Origin: Hyphomicrobiales bacterium
Lineage (GTDB): Bacteria; Pseudomonadota; Alphaproteobacteria; Rhizobiales; Xanthobacteraceae
NCBI GenBank assembly: GCA_016713235.1
Contig: JADJPN010000001.1
Location: forward strand, 760,308-824,307
Length of the DNA: 64,000 nt
Direction of reading: 5' to 3'
Under the pieces are notes generated by a model that saw only the letters and a program-made list of their open reading frames with translations, was not told where the DNA came from and did not search any database. The translations under genes and the position numbers were made by a program. Below are positions 47,272 to 59,329 of this stretch, piece after piece (position 1 is the first letter of the stretch; every line of letters starts with the position of its first letter).

Positions 47272-48246
47272 ATGAAAGCGGTACTTTGCGTGCGTCATGG
47301 CGGGCCGGAAGCGCTCGAAATCAAGGACATTCCGGAGCCCACCGCGGGCAAAGGCGAAGTGGTGGTGAAGATCGCCGCGGCCTCGCTCAACTTCTTCGAT
47401 ACGCTGATCATTCAGAACAAGTACCAGTACAAGCCGGAACTGCCGTTCTCTCCCTGTGCGGAGTTTTCCGGAACAGTGGAATCGATCGGCGAGGGCGTTA
47501 CGGGTTTTAAGCCCGGCGACCGCGTCTGCGGAAATCTGCCGACCGGTGCGGCGCGCGAAAAAATTTCAGTTCCCGCCCGCGCGCTCATTCATGTGCCGCA
47601 GGGGCTGGAGCTTGAGAAAGCCGCCGGCCTCATCATCACCTACGGCACCACCATTCACGCGCTGAAAGATCGCGCGAAGCTCAAAGCCGGCGAAACGCTG
47701 GCCGTGCTCGGCGCGTCCGGTGGCGTCGGTCTTGCCGCGGTCGAGCTCGGCAAGGTGATCGGGGCGAAAGTCATCGCCGCGGCATCATCGCCGGAGAAGC
47801 TGGAATTTGCGAAGCAGCATGGCGCCGATGCAGTCATCGATTACTCGAAAGAAGACCTCAAAGAGCGCCTCAAAGAATTGACCGGCGGCAAGGGCGTGGA
47901 CGTGATCTACGATCCGGTCGGCGGCGCCTATGCCGAGCAGGCGCTGCGCTCGATCGCGTGGGAAGGCCGTTTTCTCGTGATCGGTTTTGCCGCTGGCGAG
48001 ATCCCGAAAATTCCGCTGAACCTCGCGCTGCTCAAGGGCTGCGATATTGTCGGCGTGTTCTGGGGCGATTACGCGCGCAGAAACCCGGAAGGCAACAAAA
48101 AGCATCTCGACGAGATCGTGAAGCTCGCCGCCGAAGGCAAGCTCTCCGCGCATCTGGATGCACGCTACAAGCTCGACGACGCGGTCGAAGCCTTTACTGC
48201 GATTTCGCAGCGGAAGGTGAAGGGGAAGATTGTACTCGTCCCTTAG
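47272..48246 (+). CDS. NADPH:quinone oxidoreductase family protein (MDR)
   Basis: 324-residue medium-chain reductase without zinc ligands, of the quinone reductase/crotonyl-CoA type. The GroES-like N-domain includes KIAAASLNFFDTLIIQNKYQ and FSGTVESIGEGV, and the Rossmann motif is VLGASGGVGLAAVELGK. DVIYDPVGGAY and GFAAGEIPKIPLNLALLKG are typical. The ATG at 47272 after GGAG gives the family start MKAVLC. Divergent from the IalB-like gene with a 182-bp promoter space. Confidence 0.92.
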   Translation: MKAVLCVRHGGPEALEIKDIPEPTAGKGEVVVKIAAASLNFFDTLIIQNKYQYKPELPFSPCAEFSGTVESIGEGVTGFKPGDRVCGNLPTGAAREKISVPARALIHVPQGLELEKAAGLIITYGTTIHALKDRAKLKAGETLAVLGASGGVGLAAVELGKVIGAKVIAAASSPEKLEFAKQHGADAVIDYSKEDLKERLKELTGGKGVDVIYDPVGGAYAEQALRSIAWEGRFLVIGFAAGEIPKIPLNLALLKGCDIVGVFWGDYARRNPEGNKKHLDEIVKLAAEGKLSAHLDARYKLDDAVEAFTAISQRKVKGKIVLVP

Positions 48247-48254
48247 GTCTTCCC

Positions 48255-48632
48255 TTAGGCCGTCGTCGTATCGAGATCGTGCAGCGCCGCTTTCGCGGCC
48301 TCGCGATGCTCCGGCTTGATGTGCGCGGAGATCATCCGAAACGCGCCCATCAGCACGGCGGCGTCATCGGTGAAGCCGAGCAGCGGCATAAAGTCGGGCA
48401 GGAAATCGATCGGCATGATGAAGTAAGCGAGCGCTGCCAGCAGCGTGCCGCGCACGCGCAGCGGCGTGTCGCGGTCGAGCGTGCAGTAATAGGCGGCGAC
48501 CGCGTCTTCCGCGAACGGGATTTTCGCGGCCACGGCTTTCATCTTGGGCCAGAACTCTTCGCGCACGCGCGCAGCATCGCCTTTGCGGGCGCGGAACCTG
48601 CCGAAGAAAGCGTTCGTGTCGAAAGTAGCCAT
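48255..48632 (-). CDS. YkvA family (DUF1232) protein
   Basis: 125 residues. The DUF1232 core is GTLLAALAYFIMPIDFLPDFMPLLGFTDDAAVL, a short hydrophobic helical hairpin. An N-terminal helix includes VREEFWPKMKAVAAKIPF. Members are often near membranes and of unknown activity. It converges with the quinone reductase gene over 8 bp. Confidence 0.92.
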   Translation of the reverse strand: MATFDTNAFFGRFRARKGDAARVREEFWPKMKAVAAKIPFAEDAVAAYYCTLDRDTPLRVRGTLLAALAYFIMPIDFLPDFMPLLGFTDDAAVLMGAFRMISAHIKPEHREAAKAALHDLDTTTA

Positions 48633-48670
48633 CGCTCACCCCTAAGCGGCGGAACCGCCGCATAAGTCTA

Positions 48671-49246
48671 TTAGATGGCGCTGGCGTAGCGGGATTCAAG
48701 TCCGGTGCCGCGGCCGCGCAGCGGATAGTCGGCTTCGACGATGTAGGGCCCGCCGCCTTGGCTTGCGCGCGAAGAGTAAAGTACGAAACGCGATACCGGA
48801 AAGCTCATCGGGCGGAAGCCGCCGCGCGTCGCCAGATAATCCGCGACCTCGATCACGGAGGCATCGCGCAGCCGCGCGAGGGTCACATGCGGGGTGAAGC
48901 GGCGGCCTTCCGCCGGCAGACCGATCCGCTGCATCATCCTCTCGTGCTCGGCCTGCAACTCGAGCAGCGCGGGCGAGGCCTGCACGGAGGCGAAGACCGC
49001 TCGGGGCTTCTTGCCGCCGAACTGGTCGAGACCGGTCAGCGTCAGGTTGAAAGCAGGGCGCTGGACGAAATCGAGCAGGTCCGCGATTTCGTTCGCCGTG
49101 CGCTCGTCGACGTCGCCGATGAAACGCAAGGTGAGGTGATAATTCTCGGCGCTGATCCAGCGGGCGCCGTGAATTCCACCACGGAGCATGGACAGCATCA
49201 TGCCGATATCCTTCGGCACTTCGATCGCAGTGAAGAGGCGCGGCAT
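48671..49246 (-). CDS. thpR: RNA 2',3'-cyclic phosphodiesterase ThpR
   Basis: 191-residue member of the 2H phosphoesterase superfamily, formerly 2'-5' RNA ligase. The two HxTx motifs are HLTL (His37, in NYHLTLRFIG) and HVTL (in RFTPHVTLAR). It cleaves 2',3'-cyclic phosphate ends of RNA. The start MPRLFTAIEVP is canonical. It lies 5 bp behind the esterase gene. Confidence 0.94.
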   Translation of the reverse strand: MPRLFTAIEVPKDIGMMLSMLRGGIHGARWISAENYHLTLRFIGDVDERTANEIADLLDFVQRPAFNLTLTGLDQFGGKKPRAVFASVQASPALLELQAEHERMMQRIGLPAEGRRFTPHVTLARLRDASVIEVADYLATRGGFRPMSFPVSRFVLYSSRASQGGGPYIVEADYPLRGRGTGLESRYASAI

Positions 49247-49251
49247 GGGAG

Positions 49252-49962
49252 CTACCCGCGGCGTTTCTTGACTCGCTCGATCAGCGATTCGACCGCTGGC
49301 AGTATACGCTCAACGATGAGAGATACACCCTTCGGCGTTGGATGAATTCCGTCGCCCAGGTTCAGTTCGCGCTGGCCCGCGACCCCATCCAGAAAGAACG
49401 GATAGATCAAAATGTCATGTTCTTTCGCCAGTTCCGGGTAAATCGAATCGAACTTGGCGGCATAGTCGGGGCCAAGATTGGGCGCCGCGCGCATGCCGCC
49501 GATCAGCACCTCGATCTTGCGGGCTTTGAGCCGCTTGATCATTTCGTCGAGGTTCTTGCGGGCGATTTCGGGGTCCATGCCCCGAAGCATGTCGTTTGCG
49601 CCGAGGACGAGAATCACCGCTTCGGTGCCGTCCTGGATCGACGAGTCGAGGCGGCTTAAGCCCCCGGTGGTGGTGTCGCCGGAGACGCCGGCATTGGCGA
49701 TTTCGACGTCATGCCCGCGTTTTTTGAGCGTGTTCTCGAGCTGGGCAGGGAACGCCTCATTCGCCCGCAGGCCAAAGCCCGCAAGCAGACTGTCGCCGAA
49801 AGCCACGATTCTAACCGGCTGGGCGTTCGCGGGCCCGGAAATGATCGCTACCAAGAAAGCCACAATGATTGCGGCATAGAGACCGGAGATTTGGCGCTTG
49901 GCGCGCCGGTGATTATTTGTAGGGTTGGCGCGAGAGAAGCGCCGGAGAAAACTGATCCGCAT
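49252..49962 (-). CDS. tesA: SGNH/GDSL esterase (TesA-like arylesterase)
   Basis: 236-residue exported lysophospholipase/arylesterase. A basic N-terminus precedes a signal segment (LYAAIIVAFLVAIISGPANA), then the nucleophile motif FGDSLLAGFG with Ser58, the oxyanion residues in ILVLGANDMLRG and the DGIHPTPKG dyad near the end. It is divergent from the ABC exporter, and its ATG (49962-49960) shares CATG with the exporter ATG. The same arrangement, tesA back-to-back with a YbbA/YbbP-like exporter, exists in E. coli. Confidence 0.93.
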   Translation of the reverse strand: MRISFLRRFSRANPTNNHRRAKRQISGLYAAIIVAFLVAIISGPANAQPVRIVAFGDSLLAGFGLRANEAFPAQLENTLKKRGHDVEIANAGVSGDTTTGGLSRLDSSIQDGTEAVILVLGANDMLRGMDPEIARKNLDEMIKRLKARKIEVLIGGMRAAPNLGPDYAAKFDSIYPELAKEHDILIYPFFLDGVAGQRELNLGDGIHPTPKGVSLIVERILPAVESLIERVKKRRG

Positions 49963-50680
49963 GAACATCTCCACGCCGATATCGGGAAACGCTGGGCCCG
50001 CAATTCGGCTTACCGACGTCGACTTGAAGCTCGGCTCAGGCGCCGCGCGTGTGCATATCCTGAAGAAGGTGTCGCTCCAAATTGGCCAAGGTGAGGCGGT
50101 CGGTCTGATCGGCCCATCCGGCTCGGGCAAGTCGACGCTGCTGATGGTCATGGCGGGTCTAGAGCGCGCCGACGCCGGCTCGGTTCAGGTCGCGGGCCAG
50201 GAACTGACCAAGCTTAGCGAAGATCAGCTCGCGAAATTTCGCGGCAATGCCGTCGGCATCGTGTTCCAGTCTTTCCATCTGATCCCGACCATGACCGCGA
50301 TCGAAAACGTCGCGGTGCCGCTCGAGCTTTCCGGCCGTGCCGACGCGTTCGAGCGCGCGAAGCGCGAACTCGAAGGCGTAGGTCTCGGCGCACGTATTCA
50401 TCATTATCCAGCGCAGTTGTCGGGTGGCGAGCAGCAGCGCGTGGCGCTCGCGCGCGCGCTGGCGCCTGAGCCGGCCATCATTTTTGCGGACGAACCGACC
50501 GGCAACCTCGATGAGAAAACCGGCAAGGAAATCATGGATCTTCTGTTCTCGAAGCAGAGCGAGAAGAACGCAACGCTCGTCATCGTCACGCACGATCTCA
50601 GCCTCGGCAATCGCTGCGACCGCCTGATCCGCATGCGCTCCGGCGAGGCGCAGGCCGAAGCGCCGAAAGCGACCGCATGA
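49961..50680 (+). CDS. ABC transporter ATPase (YbbA/LolD-like)
   Basis: 239-residue ATPase of the MacB/LolD group. Walker A GPSGSGKST (51-59), Q-loop FQSFHLIP, signature LSGGEQQRVALARAL, Walker B IIFADEPTGNLD and switch histidine in VTHD. MNISTPISGN at 49961 is chosen as the start; a TTG at 49925 also leads into the frame. Coupled (ATGA) to the permease. It likely uses ATP to move lipids or hydrophobic substrates from the inner membrane; substrate unknown. Confidence 0.93.
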   Translation: MNISTPISGNAGPAIRLTDVDLKLGSGAARVHILKKVSLQIGQGEAVGLIGPSGSGKSTLLMVMAGLERADAGSVQVAGQELTKLSEDQLAKFRGNAVGIVFQSFHLIPTMTAIENVAVPLELSGRADAFERAKRELEGVGLGARIHHYPAQLSGGEQQRVALARALAPEPAIIFADEPTGNLDEKTGKEIMDLLFSKQSEKNATLVIVTHDLSLGNRCDRLIRMRSGEAQAEAPKATA

Positions 50681-53243
50681 GCGCAGTCACCGCGAGCGGC
50701 TCGTCCTCTTTCAAGCTGGCGTCTCGCTGAAGATTGCACTGCGCGAGCTTCGCGGCGGCGTGCGCGGCTTCGGGGTGTTTCTCGCCTGTCTTGCGATCGG
50801 CGTTACCGCAATCGCGGGCGTCGGTTCGTTCGCCCGCGCGCTGTCCGATGGCATGCTGCGCGAGGGCGAGCGTATTCTCGGCGGCGATATTGCGTTCTCG
50901 ATCATCCACCGGCAGGTCAATCCCGCCGAGATGGATTTCATGAAAGGCAGAGGCACTGTTTCGGAAATAGCAAGCATGCGCGCGATGACGCGCGTGACAA
51001 ACGGTGCTGCGACACTCGTAGAATTGAAGGCGGTCGACAACGTTTATCCGCTGAACGGCAAGGTCGAGCTAGATCCGAACGTGCCGCTTGCACGCGCGCT
51101 TCAGAAGGTAGGCAATCGCTACGGCGCGGTCGCGGAATCGACGCTGCTGCTGCGCCTCAGCATCACGCCCGGAGCGGAAATTAAAATAGGCGACGCAACT
51201 TTCGTCATTACGGCATCCATCGTGCAGGAGCCGGATCGCGTCGCGGCCGGGGTCGGCTTCGGACCGCGGCTCATTATTTCGCAGGAAGGCTTGCAGGCTA
51301 CCAACCTGATCCAGCCCGGCACGCTCGTGCGCTGGAGCTATCGGGTGCGGCTCATCGATCCAAGCAATGCGGCGATTCAATCCATGCAGGCGCAGGCGCG
51401 CGATCTGTTTCCGAACGCAGGCTGGGAAGTCCGCACGCGTTCGAGCGTTTCGCCGCAGCTTGAGCGCAATGTGCGGCGTCTTGCCGAATTTCTCACGCTG
51501 GTCGGGTTGACCGCGCTTCTGGTCGGCGGGGTCGGTGTCGCCAACGCGGTGATGCATTATCTTGAGCGCAAACGCGCGGATATCGCGACGCTGAAAGCCG
51601 TCGGGGCATCCGGCGGCACGGTGTTTTCGATCTACCTCACGCAGATCGGCATCATCGCGATCATCGGCATTGCGATCGGTGTGATCGCAGGCATCGCGCT
51701 ACCCTTTGCGATCACTTCGTTGTTCGGCCGCTTGATCCCGCTGCCGCTCGCGCCCGGCATTCATCTCAGCGTGATTGCGCTTGCGACCGCTTTCGGCGTT
51801 CTGGTTGCGCTTGCCTTTGCGCTCTGGCCCTTGGCCCGCGCGCATGACGTGCCGGTGTCGGCGCTCTTTCGCGACACCGTCGAGCAAGGCAGGCGGCTCC
51901 CGCGCTCGCGCTACATCGCTTTTGTCGTGCTTGCGATTGTTTCGCTCGCGGCGCTTGCGTTGTTTACCGCCGAAAGCCGGCGCATCGCGCTGATCTATAT
52001 CGTCGCCGCGACGGGAATTTTCGTCGTGCTGCGATTGCTTGCATGGGGTTTGATGGCGGTTGCCGCAAGATTGCCGCGCCCTCGTTCGACCGCGCTTCGT
52101 CTTGCGCTCGCGAACATCCATCGTCCCGGCGCGCTAACGCCTTCGGTGGTGCTGTCGCTGGGCCTCGGCCTCGCGCTCCTCGTCACGCTCACCTTGATCG
52201 ACAGCAATCTGCGGCGGCAACTCACGCAATCGCTGCCGAAAAGCGCGCCGAGCTTTTTCTTCGTCGATATTCCGAATTCGGATGTCGAGCGCTTCAACGC
52301 CTTCATCAAGCAAAATAGCGGCACGGCCGAACTCACCGAGGTGCCGATGTTGCGCGGTAGAATTCTGCGCGTCAAAGACGTGCCCGCCGATCAGGTGAAG
52401 GTCGATCCGGAGCAAGCCTGGGTGCTGCAATCGGATCGCGGCATCACTTTCACGGAGACCTTTCCGGAAGGCTCAACGCTGGTCGCCGGCGAATGGTGGC
52501 CGAAGGACTATTCGGGTCCGCCGTTGGTTTCGTTCGAGAAGCGCGCAGCCGATGGCCTTGGCCTGAAAGTCGGCGACAAGGTTTCGGTGAACGTGCTGGG
52601 CCGCACCATCGAAGCGACGATCGCGAATCTGCGCACGGTGGAGTGGGAAAGTCTCGGCATCAACTTCGTGATGCTGTTTTCGCCAAACACCTTCCGCGCC
52701 GCGCCGCATACAATTCTGGCGACGCTGTCCTATCCCGACGGCGGCGATCAGAGGGCAGAGATCGAATTGCAGCGCGCGGTCGCCAATGAATTCCCGGCCA
52801 TCACGACCGTGCGCGTCAAAGAGGCGTTGCAAGCGATCAATACACTGGTCGCCGACCTTGCGGTCGCGGTGCGCGGGGCAAGTTCGGTCACACTGATTGC
52901 AAGTATTCTTGTGCTCGCCGGTGCGCTTGCCGCCGGTCATCACAACCGCGTCTATGATGCGGTCATCCTGAAGACGCTTGGCGCGACCCGCGCGCGTCTC
53001 CTGCTCGCCTATGGGACGGAGTACGCGATCCTGGGTATCGCCACCGCGATCTTCGCGACGGCCGCCGGAGCGGTCGCCGCCTGGTTCGTGGTCGAGAATG
53101 TCATGAACTTCCGTTTCCAGTTCGACCCGGCTGCTGCGGGGCTTGCGGCTCTTACGGCAGTAGTTCTTACGATCGGGCTTGGATTGCTCGGCACCTGGCG
53201 GGCGCTTGGACAGAAGCCGGCGCCGGTGCTGCGTAATCTCTAA
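50677..53243 (+). CDS. FtsX-like ABC permease (YbbP-like), N-terminal frameshift
   Basis: About 855-residue permease with the YbbP layout: one N-terminal membrane span (FGVFLACLAIGVTAIAG), a large periplasmic domain, two FtsX-type groups of spans (about LVGLTALLVGGVGVANAV onward, and near the C-terminus) and an additional pair between. The ATG at 50677 overlaps the ATPase stop. The first 17 codons (MSAVTASGSSSFKLA..) stop at a TGA, while the family sequence SLKIALRELRGG continues one base out of phase; a lost base near 50720 explains this. The undamaged frame starts at 50760 as a GTG. Confidence 0.88.
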
Positions 53244-53284
53244 AATTATCAGCAATCCCAAGCGCTTCAGTTCGCCACGTAACC

Positions 53285-53313
53285 TTGACGCAAATTCACT
53301 TGCGGGAGAATTT
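53285..53313 (+). promoter_or_regulatory. Possible sigma-70 promoter for the Bax inhibitor gene
   Basis: TTGACG (53285-53290) with a 17-base spacer to GAATTT (53308-53313), 100 bp ahead of the start codon. The -35 match is good and the -10 match poor. Confidence 0.3.
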
Positions 53314-53348
53314 GGCGCGCACCATATTCGCTGCGGATTCAGGACAAG

Positions 53349-53376
53349 CGCCGGAAACTACACATTCTTTCCGGCG
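53349..53376. other. Leader hairpin before the Bax inhibitor gene
   Basis: Perfect 9-bp arms CGCCGGAAA (53349-53357) and TTTCCGGCG (53368-53376), 10-base loop, 37 bases before the start codon. There is no T-run, so a leader structure or weak terminator of the upstream exporter operon is possible. Confidence 0.4.
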
Positions 53377-53412
53377 TTGGATGTTCTGCCACTAGGGAGA
53401 AAGGGACCTTCG

Positions 53413-54214
53413 ATGTCCGACCTCAACACTAATCCTGCCACCCGCTATGGCGGCGTTACCCGCACTGCGGCGGAGATCGATCAGGGCCTCCGCGCGTACA
53501 TGCTCGGGGTCTACAACTACATGACCATCGGCCTTGCGATCACCGGCCTGTTCGCGCTCGGCGTCTACATGCTCTCGGTCACCGGCGACGCGAATGCGGC
53601 CGCGCGGACGGCTGCCGGCGTTCCGGCGGCCATTGCCCGCGGCATGTTCCTGACCCCGCTCGGCTACACGCTGTTCGTCAGCCCGCTGAAGTGGGTCGTG
53701 ATTTTTGCGCCGCTCGCAATCGTGTTCTTCCTGAGCTTCCGCCTCGACAAGATGAGCGTCGGCGCTGGTCAGCTCACGTTCTGGATCTATTCGGCGATGG
53801 TGGGCATTTCGCTCGCCACGATCCTGATGGTCTACACCCACACTTCGGTCGCCCGCGTGTTCTTCATCGCGGCTGCCACGTTCGGCGCGCTCAGCCTCTA
53901 CGGCTACACCACGAAGCGCGACCTCTCGGGCATGGGGACGTTCCTGTTCATGGGCCTGATCGGCGTGATCATCGCCTCGCTCGTGAACATCTGGCTGGGA
54001 TCGTCGATGATGCAGTGGATCATCTCGATCGTCGGCCTCCTCGTGTTCGCCGGGCCTCACCGCCTACGACACGCAGGACATCAAGAACATGTACGATGCC
54101 AACGACGACGGCACCGTATCGGGCCGCAAGTCGATCATGGGCGCGCTGCGCCTCTACCTCGACTTCCTCAACATCTTCCTGTTCATGCTCCAGTTGCTCG
54201 GCAACCGCGAGTAA
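53413..54214 (+). CDS. Bax inhibitor-1/YccA family protein, 3' frameshift
   Basis: Inner-membrane protein with seven hydrophobic segments, UPF0005 type. Start MSDLNTNPATRYGG, then RAYMLGVYNYMTIGLAITG and WIYSAMVGISLATILMVYT. At the GGG of 54052-54054 an extra base throws the frame into an arginine-rich tail. Removing it gives LTAYDTQDIKNMYDAND, SIMGALRLYLDFLNIFLFML and LLGNRE with a stop at 54212-54214, the family ending. Corrected length about 266. Members modulate FtsH-type proteolysis or calcium leak. Confidence 0.88.
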
Positions 54215-54237
54215 GCGAACAGCGATAGAAAATGCGA

Positions 54238-54266
54238 AGGCCCGGTTTAACCGCCGGGCCTTTTTG
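54238..54266 (+). terminator. Rho-independent terminator of the Bax inhibitor gene
   Basis: 8-bp stem AGGCCCGG/CCGGGCCT with an 8-base loop, directly followed by TTTT, 24 bases after the corrected stop. Its close fit to that stop supports the frameshift correction. Confidence 0.85.
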
Positions 54267-54295
54267 CTTTTGCGATCCTTCCGCAGCCTTCGTGT

Positions 54296-54327
54296 AAACC
54301 GGTACCTACGTTTCGGGATTACGCTTC
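54296..54327. repeat. Palindromic repeat family, half copy
   Basis: Matches the right half of the family (AAACCGGTA, TTTCGGGAT, ACGCTT), with a decayed left side. It overlaps the stop codon of the DUF2794 gene by two bases. Confidence 0.55.
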
Positions 54328-54688
54328 AATTGACGACGCTCAGCCGCTTGTCGATCACCGCGAGCACGCGGCCGAGGTCGTGGCCGCGCTTGAGCACGAA
54401 TCCGGTGGCATTGACCACGGCGTATTCGCCTTGCTTGCGCGCGAGCGCCGGACTTTTCTCGATCCGGTAGAGCGGCTGTTCGGAGGAGCGGCGGAAGATG
54501 GAAAAGACCGCGCGATCTTTCATGAAGGCAATCGCGTAATCGCGCCACTCACCGGCGGCGACCATGCGGCCATAAAGATCCAGAATGCGCAAAAGCTCGC
54601 GCCGGTCGAAGGTGGTGTCTTTCGGAACGGGGGCGGGACTGCGCGCGGCGGGCCGTCCCGGAAACGCTATCGGTTCGAGTTCGCTCAA
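54326..54688 (-). CDS. DUF2794 protein
   Basis: 120 residues, a family confined to alphaproteobacteria. The core runs TFDRRELLRILDLYGRMVAAGEWRDYAIAF, then KDRAVFSIFRRSSEQPLYRIEK and the ending GHDLGRVLAVIDKRLSVVN. Function unknown. The N-terminus is proline-rich and variable. Its position close to acnA and ccm genes is conserved in Rhizobiales. Confidence 0.92.
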   Translation of the reverse strand: MSELEPIAFPGRPAARSPAPVPKDTTFDRRELLRILDLYGRMVAAGEWRDYAIAFMKDRAVFSIFRRSSEQPLYRIEKSPALARKQGEYAVVNATGFVLKRGHDLGRVLAVIDKRLSVVN

Positions 54689-54992
54689 ATTGCAGCGCCT
54701 TCTGATCCGTCGGTTATCGCGTCTTTGTCATGATCGCGCCAGCCTGAACTTCGCAAGTGTTTCTTTAGCCTATGGAATCACTACATTTTTTGGAGACGGA
54801 GCGCGGGCGCAAAAATCATAAAGCCGCCCGAATTCGGCCCCCCCGGCGCCCAAGCGCGACGCCAGATTTCCTCTCGTAGCCTCAGGGCCGGTTCTGAAGG
54901 AGTTCCGGTCAATCCCAGCCCCCCCAGCCCCCCGGGCTTTTTCGGGCCGGCCCGTCTGGCTGCAACCGCGTGCGGTTCAAATCCTAAATTCA
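54689..54992. other. Gene-free region with C-run-rich segment, possible ncRNA
   Basis: No credible protein gene. The left part is AT-richer (CACTACATTTTTTGG near 54780). The right part (54834-54960) is very GC-rich with C-runs of 7, 7 and 6 and several short self-complementary stretches. It ends at a strong terminator (54993). A T-loop-like GGTTCAAATCC lies at 54974-54984 but no tRNA can be folded. I cannot match it to 6S RNA, tmRNA, SRP RNA or RNase P. Confidence 0.35.
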
Positions 54993-55025
54993 AAGGGCCT
55001 CTCTTGCGAGAGGCCCTTCTTTTAT
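54993..55025. terminator. Strong terminator, probably bidirectional
   Basis: Perfect 11-bp stem AAGGGCCTCTC/GAGAGGCCCTT with a TTGC loop (54993-55018). On the plus strand CTTTTA follows; on the minus strand it stands 24 bases after the DUF1223 stop. It could end both the DUF1223 mRNA and any plus-strand RNA from 54700-54990. Confidence 0.8.
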
Positions 55026-55041
55026 GGCGGAGGGTTTCTCG

Positions 55042-55770
55042 TCAGCGCAGCGCGAGTATCTCGGCGTTGCGAATCGCGCCCGGGGTATTTTCCGCTCCGT
55101 TCTGGATGAAGACTACGACCTTGTCCGCGCCGTTCTGCGACAGCTCCGCCACTGGCACCGAAGTTCTGATCGGGCCGCCGGTATAGGCGCCGAGATTGCG
55201 CCACGCGCGCACGACGTTGAAGTAGGTGACGCTCGCGCCTTTGTTCTCGCCTTTGGCGATCTTCACATCGACTTTGCCCTGGACGGATAACATCCAGACC
55301 GTTGCCTTGCCCTGACCGGGACCAACATCGACGGAAATGTTCTCGCCGTCGCGTCTTACGCGAAGCGGAATTTCCGCTTGGTTCGACGGATGATTGCGTA
55401 ATGCTGCATTGATCTCGCTCGCGTCGCTGCCGACCGCGTATTTCACGCCATTCACGACCGCCTGCGGCGTATAGACGTTCATGTCGCCGCGCATTTTTGC
55501 GTAGTGCTGCTGACGCTTGGTGTGGCTGTGCAACGCGAGCGTGTCTTTCCAGCCGAGATAGTCCCAATAGTCGACCGCGAGTGTGAGCGGAATGAGATTG
55601 GGCTCGCGCGTGAGCGTGCCGAGTAATTTGTCGGCGGCCGGGCAGGAGCTGCACCCCTGACTCGTGAAGAGTTCGATCACGGACTTGCCGCCCGCGAGCG
55701 CAGCCGAGGACGCAAATATCGTCCCCGCCGCCAATAGCGCGAGGGCGCTGAAATTGCGAAGCACAGGCAT
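55042..55770 (-). CDS. DUF1223 thioredoxin-fold exported protein
   Basis: 242 residues. A signal peptide (FSALALLAAGTIFASSAALA) precedes VIELFTSQGCSSCPAADKLLG with a CSSC redox-like motif at the end of the first strand, then AVDYWDYLGWKDTLA and YTPQAVVNGV (cis-proline region), the DUF1223 pattern. Likely a periplasmic thiol protein; partner unknown. An open frame continues upstream into acnA, and the ATG at 55770 fits the signal peptide. Confidence 0.9.
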   Translation of the reverse strand: MPVLRNFSALALLAAGTIFASSAALAGGKSVIELFTSQGCSSCPAADKLLGTLTREPNLIPLTLAVDYWDYLGWKDTLALHSHTKRQQHYAKMRGDMNVYTPQAVVNGVKYAVGSDASEINAALRNHPSNQAEIPLRVRRDGENISVDVGPGQGKATVWMLSVQGKVDVKIAKGENKGASVTYFNVVRAWRNLGAYTGGPIRTSVPVAELSQNGADKVVVFIQNGAENTPGAIRNAEILALR

Positions 55771-55813
55771 TATGAACCTATCGAATGAAGAAACACGATA
55801 GGCAGGAATAAGC

Positions 55814-55851
55814 GAAAGCCGCCACTCACTATTGGGTGAGCGGCGGCTTTC
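55814..55851 (-). terminator. Terminator hairpin of acnA
   Basis: 16-bp stem with one mismatch on the plus strand (a G-T pair in minus-strand RNA), arms 55814-55829 and 55836-55851, loop 6. It begins 20 bases after the acnA stop. Only a weak T-run (GCTTATT) follows. Confidence 0.6.
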
Positions 55852-55870
55852 CTTCGAAATCGCGCGATTG

Positions 55871-58597
<2,727 letters not shown>

Positions 58598-58691
58598 GGG
58601 TTCTGGGTTGGAGCCCGTACCGGCCGGCGGCGTTGTTCGTCCGGTGCCAAGGCTGATAAGCCGCTTTATAGAACTATTCGGAACAAGGGCA

Positions 58692-59329
58692 ATGGAGCCG
58701 GACTTGATCGAAAGTCGCGCTCAATCGAAGCTGACCGCGAGCGGCATCTCCTGTGTGCGCGGCGGGCGCACGCTGTATGACGGCGTGTCGTTTTCGCTCT
58801 CCGGGGCGAACTTTTGCTGCTTACGGGGCCGAACGGCTCCGGCAAGACGTCGTTGCTGCGCCAGATCGCAGGACTCTTGCCGCTAGACGCCGGCACGATT
58901 TCCTTCGCAGGCTTTGATCGCAGGGACGAGACGCATTTTGTTGGCCACGCGGCGGCGATCAAGGAAGCGCTCACCGTTTCGGAAAATCTCGCGTTCTACT
59001 GCGATCTCTATGGCAGCAAAGTTGCCGCGCCGGACGCCGCGCTGGCGAGGCTCAAACTCGGCTCGCTCGCTTCGCTTCCGGCCCGCGTGCTTTCCGCGGG
59101 GCAAAGACGCAGGCTCGCGCTTGCGCGCCTTGTCGCGATCCGGCGCAAACTTTGGCTTCTGGACGAGCCCGACACCGCACTCGACATGGAGGGCCGCGAG
59201 ACGCTTCTTGCAATCATCGCGGGTCATCGTGCGAGCGGCGGCATGCTGGTGATGGCGAGCCACGGCACGCTCGATGTGGCGGCATCGCGGACCCTTGCGC
59301 TCGATACAGACGCGAAAGCCGCCGCATGA
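58692..59329 (+). CDS. ccmA: Heme exporter ATPase CcmA, frameshift
   Basis: ATPase of the CcmABCD complex that releases holo-CcmE during cytochrome c maturation. Start MEPDLIESRAQSKLTASGISCVRGGRTLYDGVSFSL. A G is missing at the run 58803-58806; with it restored the frame continues GGELLLLTGPNGSGKTSLLRQIAGLLP (Walker A). Signature LSAGQRRRLALARL, Walker B WLLDEPDTALD. The corrected length is about 212, normal. ATGA coupling to ccmB. Confidence 0.9.

Noticed and set aside
54960..54990. tRNA fragment suggested by GGTTCAAATCC
   Set aside because: The flanking bases pair over only two positions and no acceptor or anticodon arm can be built; no sign of an integration site.
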